Of a DNA stretch of 50,805 bases, positions 17,933 to 25,287 are shown one piece after another. Source of the DNA: an uncultured Victivallales bacterium (lineage in GTDB: Bacteria > Verrucomicrobiota > Lentisphaeria > Victivallales > UBA1829). The notes below the pieces were generated by a model. It did no database searches, was not told where the DNA came from, and was given only the letters and a program-made list of their open reading frames with translations. The stretch is from NCBI GenBank assembly GCA_944391115.1, contig CALXSJ010000022.1, forward strand, positions 1 through 50,805. The letters run 5' to 3'. A program made the translations under genes and the position numbers. Each line of letters opens with the position of its first letter. Position 1 is the stretch's first letter.

Positions 17933-20201
17933 TCGCCCCCTCTTCCTTCGGATAGGCTATGCGCCCATGCATCATGGACGAAAGCGTTTTTACAAAACTC
18001 CTGCGGATTCCCGCAAGCTCCCTCATTGTCAGATTGGCTTCGTCAAGCTGTCCGTCCCGGATTTTCTTGCGGAACAGCTCCCGCACCAGAGTCTCCAGAG
18101 CGGCGGGAGTCGGTTTTTCCAGACTGCGCGAAGCTGCCTCGCAGCAGTCCGCCAGCATAATCAGCACGATTTCCTTTTCCGAAGGCAGAGGCCCCTGATA
18201 GCGGAACTCATTCTCCCCGACGTTATGCTCGCCGTGCATCTCCTGCGCACGCTTGTAGAAATACAAAATCAAATCGGTTCCATGATGCTGCATGATCGTG
18301 TCGCGGATGATCTTTTTGAGCTTGTGTTTCCGCGCAAGCTCCAGACCGTATTTGACATGGTTCAGAATAATCAGAGCGCTCATCGACGGATTCAGCTCCC
18401 TGTGCATGTCCGCGCCGGGGCTGTTTTCAATGAAATAATCCGGCTGCGAAAGTTTGCCGACGTCGTGGAACAGGGCGCAGACGCGCGCCTTGATATGGTT
18501 GAGTCCGACTTCCTGGGCGGCCTGTTCCGCAAGCGTTGAAACCATCAGACTGTGATGATAGGTGCCGGGCGCCTCGAACTGAAGACGCTTGAGAAGCGGA
18601 TGGTTGTAGTCGCTGTAGATCAGAAGGGACATCGTCGTGCTGACATCGAACAGAAATTCAATCACAAACAACGCCAGCTGTGCAAGAATCGCCGTCAGAA
18701 GTCCAGTGAAAAGCGGAAAAACCAGCAGCCAGAAACAGATTTTCGCCCCCTCCAGATCCTGCCAGAGGAACGTTCCGTTCAAATCGGTGTCCTTCCAGAG
18801 AAAGATAAAGGAAACGATCAGCGTTGAAATCATGGTGCCGAGGAACGCGCGGACGAAGAAATTCCGGTAGTTGGTGGCGTAGCGCACCGCGAAACCGGCT
18901 CCGCCGTTCACAATCAGCCCCGTAACCATCATCTGGAAAGGATTGTTCATCTGGAGAGCGGCAATTGTCGTCACCAGCAGTCCGACAAACAAGGCCGCGC
19001 GGATGCCGTAGATCACGGAGACAATAATCGCGCAGAAGCCAAGCGGCAACGCGAAATAGGTGACGTTCGGGGATATGCTGTACTGCTCGCTGATGATCTT
19101 GAACAGATCGAGGAAAAGACGGTTCAGCAGAATCGATGCAATTGTGATAAGTCCCAGCAGCCAGATCGTCCGGTTGCTTCGCGCCATTTCCGGATGCACG
19201 TGGGAGATGTAGATGCCCGTGAAAATAATAATCGCCAGACAGAGGAAAATATTTTCCAGAATCACGCGGTAGGGCCCGGTCTGCGCCTGATTCGCCCGCC
19301 GTTCCTTGTTGTAGGCCTCCAGAATCATCAGATCCTTGTCCGTCACAATGCTTTTCTTTTCCAGAATCGGCTGTCCCTTGTGGATTTTGAACATGACCGG
19401 ACGCACCATGTTCGCCATTTCCTCTTTTTTCGCCTCGGTAAAGTCGGGATCATAAGCAAGATTCCCGTTTCCGATCAAAGCGGACAGCGTCTTCTCAATC
19501 GCGGCAAGCACGGCTTCCTTTTCCGGATCGCTGTAATACTCCAGCGCGGCATTCACGACAGACTGCGCAGCCTCCCGGGGTGTCATGATTTCCCGCATCG
19601 GAACACTGTCGCGCTGACGTTTGTAAACGTCGATGATGCGGATATGCTTGTCCCACGTCAGACTTCCTTTCTGCTGATTGCTGATGATGCCGTTGTTCAG
19701 CGCATTCTCGAAAAGAGACTGCATCTTTTTCATCTGAACGGGATTGTCCGCAATCTGAAGCAGACACTCCGTCACGGTTTTGCTCAGGCCGGCGACGCGT
19801 TCCGCCACGGCATTTCCGGGTGCGGGAAGATAGCGTGCTCCTTTGGCTTCCGCGGCGCCGCGTTTATGCAATTCGGCGAAAAATGTCTGAAAACGCTCCA
19901 GAATCCGGGCGGAGGCTTCCGGTTGAATCTTGAAATAATAAGGCGACTGCGATGTCACTTTGTCACGGAGCGCCCTGGTCTTCAAGGTATCCTCTCCGGA
20001 AAAGTCAAACTCGGAAAAAACCGTATAAGGAGAATACTGTCCGGCGACAAAATGGATGTCCGTGCTGTTTTCCGGAATAATCATGACAAGCAGTGATGCC
20101 GCGAGCAGCATCAGAAGCATCAGCACAAGCACAACCTTCGAATGCTCCAGCTTTTCGCTGAACGAGACGGCTTTCAGCGTGTCCTTATTCATCTGCGCCA
20201 T
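17856..20201 (-). CDS. pgpH: PgpH-type 7TM-HD phosphodiesterase
   Basis: From ATG 20201 (GGGAGG about 8 nt upstream) the protein has 781 residues. An N-terminal membrane helix (VVLVLMLLMLLAASLLVMII), a large extracytoplasmic 7TMR-HDED domain, a block of about seven membrane helices and a cytoplasmic HD domain (from about H549, HD dyad H579-D580 in CALFHDVGK) follow in that order. This architecture defines PgpH, which degrades cyclic di-AMP in Firmicutes. c-di-AMP turnover here is inferred from the family. It lies between phoH and ybeY, the same order as in many bacteria, overlapping phoH by 17 bp. Confidence 0.92.
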   Translation of the reverse strand: MAQMNKDTLKAVSFSEKLEHSKVVLVLMLLMLLAASLLVMIIPENSTDIHFVAGQYSPYTVFSEFDFSGEDTLKTRALRDKVTSQSPYYFKIQPEASARILERFQTFFAELHKRGAAEAKGARYLPAPGNAVAERVAGLSKTVTECLLQIADNPVQMKKMQSLFENALNNGIISNQQKGSLTWDKHIRIIDVYKRQRDSVPMREIMTPREAAQSVVNAALEYYSDPEKEAVLAAIEKTLSALIGNGNLAYDPDFTEAKKEEMANMVRPVMFKIHKGQPILEKKSIVTDKDLMILEAYNKERRANQAQTGPYRVILENIFLCLAIIIFTGIYISHVHPEMARSNRTIWLLGLITIASILLNRLFLDLFKIISEQYSISPNVTYFALPLGFCAIIVSVIYGIRAALFVGLLVTTIAALQMNNPFQMMVTGLIVNGGAGFAVRYATNYRNFFVRAFLGTMISTLIVSFIFLWKDTDLNGTFLWQDLEGAKICFWLLVFPLFTGLLTAILAQLALFVIEFLFDVSTTMSLLIYSDYNHPLLKRLQFEAPGTYHHSLMVSTLAEQAAQEVGLNHIKARVCALFHDVGKLSQPDYFIENSPGADMHRELNPSMSALIILNHVKYGLELARKHKLKKIIRDTIMQHHGTDLILYFYKRAQEMHGEHNVGENEFRYQGPLPSEKEIVLIMLADCCEAASRSLEKPTPAALETLVRELFRKKIRDGQLDEANLTMRELAGIRRSFVKTLSSMMHGRIAYPKEEGANEDDLFMESGKNVSASVDETSEKIL

Positions 20202-21207
20202 CTTTTCCGCCTCCCGACACGACTTTTTCATTCTGATATGCATTGACGATTTTCTCCACAAGCGAGTGACGCACCACATCGCCCGTATTGAAAACGCAGA
20301 CGGCTATCTCGGGAATCCGCTCCAGACGCCGGACCGCATGGATCAGTCCGGAAGCCCGTTTGCCGGGAAGATCAATCTGGGTCGGATCACCGGCCACCAC
20401 GCACTTGGAATGGAAACCGAGACGGGTCAGAAACATCAGCATCTGCTCCCGGCTTGCATTCTGCGCCTCGTCAAGAATGATAAACGAATTGTTGAGCGTC
20501 CGCCCGCGCATGAACGCCAGCGGCGCAACCTCGATAATGCCGCGGTCAATCAGCGCCGCGGCCTCTTCGAACTCCAGCATGTCGTACAAAGCGTCATAGA
20601 GCGGGCGCAGATAGGGATTGATCTTCTCTTCAATCTTTCCCGGCAGAAAACCGAGATTCTCCCCGGCCTCCACGGCGGGACGCGTCAGGACAATCCGGTC
20701 GACCCTGCCTGCAAGCAGTTCGGAAACGGCAAGCGCCATGGCAAGATAGGTCTTTCCGGTTCCGGCCGGACCGATTCCGAAAACGACATCTTTCGTGCGG
20801 ACCGCCTTCACGTAGGCAAGCTGATTCGGCGTGCGCGGAACAATCTCCTGTTTTTTCGGACTCACTTTGATCCGCTGGGAAAAGAAATTCTGAAGCTCGG
20901 TTTCCCGCGATTCCTGAAACGCCGACAGCATCATCTGGAAGTCCCGCTGGTCAATCCGTTTTTTCGCAAGGGAATAAATCCTGTTCAGTTCCTCCAGAAA
21001 CGCCATGGCCTTTCTGAGGTTTTCCTGTTTCGGCGAGGAGAGTTTCAATTTCAGGTCGCGGGCAACCGCCGTCACGCCGAGACGTTTTTCAATCTCCCTG
21101 ACGTTTTCCGTGAAATGTCCGGAAAACATCTGTTCCATCTCGGTCGCGGTGCGGAAGAAATATTGGTCGGAGACTATGCCCCCTGGACTTTCACTGTCAG
21201 CATTCAT
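20185..21207 (-). CDS. phoH: PhoH-family ATPase
   Basis: The 340-residue protein has a PhoH P-loop ATPase core with Walker A GPAGTGKT (146-153) and Walker B SFIILDEAQN, plus the typical LTRPAVEAGENLGFLPG. An N-terminal region (residues 1-110) resembles the PhoL/YbeZ type. PhoH-like proteins are predicted RNA helicases or chaperones acting with YbeY, which is two genes downstream. Its ATG shares one base with the stop of the LysM gene. Confidence 0.93.
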   Translation of the reverse strand: MNADSESPGGIVSDQYFFRTATEMEQMFSGHFTENVREIEKRLGVTAVARDLKLKLSSPKQENLRKAMAFLEELNRIYSLAKKRIDQRDFQMMLSAFQESRETELQNFFSQRIKVSPKKQEIVPRTPNQLAYVKAVRTKDVVFGIGPAGTGKTYLAMALAVSELLAGRVDRIVLTRPAVEAGENLGFLPGKIEEKINPYLRPLYDALYDMLEFEEAAALIDRGIIEVAPLAFMRGRTLNNSFIILDEAQNASREQMLMFLTRLGFHSKCVVAGDPTQIDLPGKRASGLIHAVRRLERIPEIAVCVFNTGDVVRHSLVEKIVNAYQNEKVVSGGGKDGADE

Positions 21208-21740
21208 TATTTTCCAGCCGGCGGGATCTGAAGTTCAAGACCGGGTTTCAGAATGTCCGGATTCTTGATCTTCTCCTTATTCGCCTCAAAAATCACGGTC
21301 CACTTTTCGCCTTTGCCATAGATGGACTTTGCGATGTTCCAGAGGTTGTCATTCTGTTTGACAAGATAGACGGAGGGAATTTCCTTTGCATTCTTCGAAC
21401 CGTCTTCCGTTCCGATCTTTTCCTGTGCCGCGGAAGAAACGCTTTTCTCCGGTGCAACGGACTCTGGCCCAGCTTTTGTCACGGCGGTTCCGGATTCCGG
21501 CTCCGCGGCGGCAGACGCTTTCTGCTCCCGCTCGGCTTTCAGCGCAGCCTGATATTCCGCGGTGCCCATCGGCATCTCATGAGGAGGCTGCCAGTCGGGG
21601 TAGCTGGATTTGATTTTTGCGGACCACTCTTCTCCGGCGGGAGGCGGAGGCACATCGCTTCCGCTTTCAAAAAGACCGCAGGAACAGAGCAGAAAAGACA
21701 AGAGGGAAGCTGTTCCCGCGACAAAAATACGCTTGTTCAT
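21207..21740 (-). CDS. LysM-domain lipoprotein
   Basis: From ATG 21740, with GGAG 8 nt upstream, the 177-residue protein begins MNKRIFVAGTASLLSFLLCSCGLF, a lipoprotein signal with lipidated C20 (LCSC). A low-complexity linker follows (residues about 60-120, rich in A, E and S). A C-terminal LysM domain ends the protein (YLVKQNDNLWNIAKSIYG ... ILKPGLELQIP), which binds peptidoglycan. It is the first gene of the six-gene overlapping operon; longer in-frame starts at 21746 and 21806 are less well placed. Confidence 0.88.
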   Translation of the reverse strand: MNKRIFVAGTASLLSFLLCSCGLFESGSDVPPPPAGEEWSAKIKSSYPDWQPPHEMPMGTAEYQAALKAEREQKASAAAEPESGTAVTKAGPESVAPEKSVSSAAQEKIGTEDGSKNAKEIPSVYLVKQNDNLWNIAKSIYGKGEKWTVIFEANKEKIKNPDILKPGLELQIPPAGK

Positions 21741-21819
21741 TCTCATAACTCCGTCATGGTCTCGACGCAAATGCATTCTCATCCGGATGAAAGCTTCCCC
21801 GCTCATTTGACATAAAATG

Positions 21820-23079
21820 TCAGTCGGAGAATCTCTTGAGGAGAAGCGCTCCGTTGTGACCGCCGAAACCCAGATTAATGTTCATGGCAACATCGACCTT
21901 CTTTTCGACGGCGGTGTTGACCGTATAATTCAGATCGCACTCCGGATCCGGCGTTTCATAGTTGATCGTCGGAGGAATGACACCCTTCTGAATGACAAGT
22001 GCGCAGATGATGGTTTCAAATCCGCCGGCTGCGCCGAGGCCGTGCCCCATGGTGCCTTTTGTGCTGCTGATCGCCGTTTCATAGGCATGAGCTCCAAGAG
22101 AGGACTTGATCGCCATCGTCTCGAATTTATCATTCAGCTGCGTGCTGGTGCCGTGGGCGTTGATGTAGTCAAGCGCATCACCGCTGATTCCGGCGTTTCC
22201 GAGCGCCATGTTGATCGCCCGCGCCATGCCTTCCCCGCCCGGCGCCGGGGAGGTGATATGATAAGCGTCGCCGCTCGCGCCGTAGGAGAGAACCTCGGCG
22301 TAAATCCTGGCGCCGCGTTTTTTCGCGTGTTCCAGTTCCTCGAGAATCAGAATGCCCGATCCTTCGGACATCACGAAACCGTCCCTGTCCCTGTCAAACG
22401 GACGGCTGGCGTGCTTGGGATCATCATTTCTCTGACTCATTGCCTTCATGGAGCAGAATCCGGCGAGACCGAGCTTGGAAACCGAAGCCTCCGCACCGCC
22501 GCTGATCATGATGTCCGCGTCACCCCGCTGAACCGCGCAGAACGATTCCCCGAGGGAATGCGATGCCGTCGCACAGGCTGTGACGGCCGCAAAATTGGGG
22601 CCCTTCGCCCCGTATCTTATGGAGAGGGAACCCGATGCCATGTCGATAATCATCATCGGGATCAGGAAGGGGGAAATTCTGCCCGGACCTTTTTCCAGCA
22701 TGACTTCGCACTGCTGTTCCATCGTCCGCATCCCCCCGATGCCGCTGCCGACGCAAATGCCGACGCGATCCGGGTTGACGACCGAGCCGTCACGCATATC
22801 CAGAGGAAGTCCCGCGTCTTTGAGGGCCTCGTCCGCCGCCGCCACAGCATACAGGCAGAAGTCATCCATTCTTCTGGCCTCTTTCTCAGACATGTAACGG
22901 GTGGGATCGAATCCCTTGACCTCGCCGGCAATCTGAGTGCGGTAGGCGCTGACGTCGAACCTTGTAATTTTATCCAGTCCGCATCTGCCGTTGACCAGCG
23001 CGTCCCACATCGAATTCACATCCAGACCGATACAGGAAACGGCGCCGACTCCGGTAATCACTACGCGTCTTTTATCCAT
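21820..23079 (-). CDS. fabF: 3-oxoacyl-ACP synthase II
   Basis: The 419-residue condensing enzyme elongates acyl-ACP with malonyl-ACP in type II fatty-acid synthesis. The Cys-His-His triad is visible: C169 in TACATASHS, H309 in NAHGTST and H346 in MGHGLGAAG. GGAGG lies just before ATG 23079. It is the last gene of the fab cluster, 77 bp after acpP and behind an intrinsic terminator, so it should be made in lower amounts than ACP. Confidence 0.97.
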   Translation of the reverse strand: MDKRRVVITGVGAVSCIGLDVNSMWDALVNGRCGLDKITRFDVSAYRTQIAGEVKGFDPTRYMSEKEARRMDDFCLYAVAAADEALKDAGLPLDMRDGSVVNPDRVGICVGSGIGGMRTMEQQCEVMLEKGPGRISPFLIPMMIIDMASGSLSIRYGAKGPNFAAVTACATASHSLGESFCAVQRGDADIMISGGAEASVSKLGLAGFCSMKAMSQRNDDPKHASRPFDRDRDGFVMSEGSGILILEELEHAKKRGARIYAEVLSYGASGDAYHITSPAPGGEGMARAINMALGNAGISGDALDYINAHGTSTQLNDKFETMAIKSSLGAHAYETAISSTKGTMGHGLGAAGGFETIICALVIQKGVIPPTINYETPDPECDLNYTVNTAVEKKVDVAMNINLGFGGHNGALLLKRFSD

Positions 23080-23099
23080 TCAAGCCTCCGTGGATATAC

Positions 23100-23137
23100 A
23101 AAAAAGCGGGGCATTCTTTGACGGGAATGTCCCGCTT
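23100..23137 (-). terminator. Intrinsic terminator between acpP and fabF
   Basis: On the minus strand a 13-bp stem (arms AAGCGGGACATTC and GAATGCCCCGCTT, one mismatch) is followed by six T. It lies directly after the acpP stop and before the fabF ribosome site, so it probably lets only part of transcription pass into fabF. Confidence 0.8.
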
Positions 23138-23156
23138 CAATCAGCAAAAAACAGGC

Positions 23157-23396
23157 TTACGCCTTCTGCTTGCCTTCAATGTACTTGATGGCATCGCCGA
23201 CGGTTGTCAGCTTCTCTGCGTCTTCATCCGGAATGTCGGAGCCGAACTCTTCCTCAAGAGCCATGACAAGCTCCACCTGGTCCAGAGAATCCGCACCGAG
23301 GTCTTCGATGAATTTTGCGTCTTCGGTCACCTGGTCTTCAGCAACTCCGAGCTGCTCGACAACGATCTTTTTCACTTTTTCTGCTATTGTGGACAT
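23157..23396 (-). CDS. acpP: Acyl carrier protein
   Basis: The 79-residue acidic protein carries the 4'-phosphopantetheine attachment site S37 in [10 protein letters not shown]. Length and sequence are typical of AcpP. It lies between fabG and fabF, the common order. A separate promoter upstream and a terminator downstream suggest an abundant short transcript. Confidence 0.98.
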   Translation of the reverse strand: MSTIAEKVKKIVVEQLGVAEDQVTEDAKFIEDLGADSLDQVELVMALEEEFGSDIPDEDAEKLTTVGDAIKYIEGKQKA

Positions 23397-23445
23397 TACG
23401 AACCCTTTCTGTAAGTTAATTCGCAGTTGAGTTTTTACTACGCTA

Positions 23446-23480
23446 GCACATTAATATTGTGCTTTTTTAAAATTTTTCAA
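23446..23480 (-). promoter_or_regulatory. acpP promoter with palindrome over the -10 box
   Basis: On the minus strand TTGAAA (23475-23480) and TATTAA (23451-23456) are spaced 18 bp, with a predicted start about 48 nt before the acpP ATG. The -10 lies within a short inverted repeat, arms GCACA and TGTGC around seven bases (23446-23462), which could be an operator. Confidence 0.45.
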
Positions 23481-23561
23481 GTGTCAATTGAAAAAAAGGC
23501 TACTGAATTTTTCAGGCGCGCAGTTTCTCCCACCCGTTTCGAGCGGAAAGCGCCGGACACT

Positions 23562-24314
23562 TCAGGACATCAGAAATCCGCCGTCGACATTCAGAACCTG
23601 TCCTGTGACGTAATCGGAATCCGGTCCGCAGAGGAAGCAGACCACATTCGCGACATCCTCGGGCTTTCCGCCGCGTTTCAGCGGAATGTTCACGAGAAAC
23701 GCGTCACGCGCCGCCTGCGGCAGTTTTTCCGTCATGTCCGTGATGATGTAGCCGGGAGCGATCGCATTCGCGCAGATGTTCCGGCTGCCGAACTCGCGCG
23801 CCGTCGTCTTGGTCAGACCGATCACGCCGGCTTTGGAAGCGGAGTAGTTTGCCTGCCCGGCATTGCCCATGCGCCCCACAACAGAAGCGATGTTGACGAT
23901 CTTGCCGTAGCGGGCCTTCATCATGTAGCGGGTCGCCGCCTTGGTGAAGTTGAACGTTCCCTTCAGATTGACGGAGAGAACGAGATCCCAGTCCTGCTCG
24001 GTCATTTTCATCATGAGCGTATCGCGTGTGATTCCCGCGTTGTTGACGAGAATGTCGATCTTGCCGTATTTGTCGACAACGGCTTTGACTGCGGCTTCGG
24101 CCTCCTCGGGCTTGGCCACGTTCGCGGCGATCGCCATGGCTTCATATCCCTGAGCCTTGAATTCGGCGGCGGTCTTCTCCGCCACGTCAAGAAGAATGTC
24201 GACCATTGCAACGGTCGCCCCTTCCGACGCCAGTTTCTCGCAGATCGCCCTGCCGATGCCGCGCGCTCCGCCGGTGACCAGCGCAACACGCCCTTCGAGT
24301 TTTTTGCATCCCAT
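23562..24314 (-). CDS. fabG: 3-oxoacyl-ACP reductase
   Basis: The 250-residue short-chain dehydrogenase performs the first NADPH-dependent reduction of the elongation cycle. It shows the cofactor motif TGGARGIG, the NNAG motif, and the catalytic S144-Y157-K161. ATG 24314 is preceded by GGGAGAA. A longer frame reaching 24434 would overlap fabD and has no support. Confidence 0.97.
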   Translation of the reverse strand: MGCKKLEGRVALVTGGARGIGRAICEKLASEGATVAMVDILLDVAEKTAAEFKAQGYEAMAIAANVAKPEEAEAAVKAVVDKYGKIDILVNNAGITRDTLMMKMTEQDWDLVLSVNLKGTFNFTKAATRYMMKARYGKIVNIASVVGRMGNAGQANYSASKAGVIGLTKTTAREFGSRNICANAIAPGYIITDMTEKLPQAARDAFLVNIPLKRGGKPEDVANVVCFLCGPDSDYVTGQVLNVDGGFLMS

Positions 24315-24357
24315 AGTTACTCTTTCTCCCTTGATAGGTTTTGGGTATGGTATTGTT

Positions 24358-25287
24358 TCAAAGTTGAATCTTTTCAAGATCCGCGCAGGAGGAAACGTTG
24401 AGCAGCGCCTTCGACGGATCAATCTGCTTGACAAGGCCAGTCAGCACCGTGCCGGGACCGAACTCGATGAAGGTGTCAGCGCCGAGCGCCGAAAGAGCAT
24501 TGACGCAGTCGACCCACCGGACGCTTCCGGCAACCTGGCTCACGAGATTCGCCTTGATCTGCGTGAAATCTTCCGTGACTTTTCCCGTGACGTTCTGTGC
24601 GACGGGAACAACATTCTGCCGGATCGTCACGCCGTCCAGGACGCTTCTGAGCTGTTCGCCCGCCTTCGCCATCAGCCGGGAGTGATAGGCGCCCGCCACG
24701 TTCAGCGGAATGATCCGGCGGATGTTCTCAAGTCCCTTGATCTGTTCGCACGCCCTGGAGACACCGTCGGCGACACCGCTGATGACAATCTGCCCGGGCG
24801 AATTGTAGTTTGCCACATCAATGCCGCACCCGGCGCAGATATCCCGGATCGTGTCAGCAGGCGCCGCACCTTTCGTCAGCACGCACGCCATCGTTCCGCT
24901 TGTCTCGCGGCAGGCGGCGTCCATGAGCTCCGCACGGCGGGCGACAAGCCGGAGTCCGTCGGCAAAACTGAAAGATTCCGCACAGCAGAGCGCGCCATAC
25001 TCGCCGAGGCTGAGCCCCGCCGCGCCAACCGGCTTGACCGCATCGCCGAATTTTTCGCGGAATGCGGCAAGGCAAGCCATGCTGGTCACAAAAATTGCAA
25101 CCTGACAGTATCTGCTTTCGGTCAGTTTCTCCTCCGGCCCGTTGAAACAGACATCGGAAACGCTCCAGTCAAGCAGCGAATCCGCCTCGCGATAAACCGC
25201 GGCTCCGGCCCTGCTGTTGTCAAAGATGTCCTTCCCCATTCCGACGCGCTGCGCGCCCTGTCCGGAAAAAATAAAAGCTGCTTTCAT
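24358..25287 (-). CDS. fabD: Malonyl-CoA-ACP transacylase
   Basis: The 309-residue enzyme loads malonyl groups onto ACP. The nucleophile is S93 in GLSLGEY, the partner histidine H202 in GAYHSRLM, and the N-terminal FSGQGAQRVGMG is typical. Its ATG overlaps the stop of the upstream kinase gene in an ATGA, which indicates translational coupling. No fabH or plsX is seen nearby. Confidence 0.97.
   Translation of the reverse strand: MKAAFIFSGQGAQRVGMGKDIFDNSRAGAAVYREADSLLDWSVSDVCFNGPEEKLTESRYCQVAIFVTSMACLAAFREKFGDAVKPVGAAGLSLGEYGALCCAESFSFADGLRLVARRAELMDAACRETSGTMACVLTKGAAPADTIRDICAGCGIDVANYNSPGQIVISGVADGVSRACEQIKGLENIRRIIPLNVAGAYHSRLMAKAGEQLRSVLDGVTIRQNVVPVAQNVTGKVTEDFTQIKANLVSQVAGSVRWVDCVNALSALGADTFIEFGPGTVLTGLVKQIDPSKALLNVSSCADLEKIQL

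Noticed and set aside
25284-25287. Overlap of the kinase and fabD genes as a possible frameshift fusion
   Set aside because: Both genes have proper starts, stops and full-length domains; the ATGA overlap is ordinary coupling.
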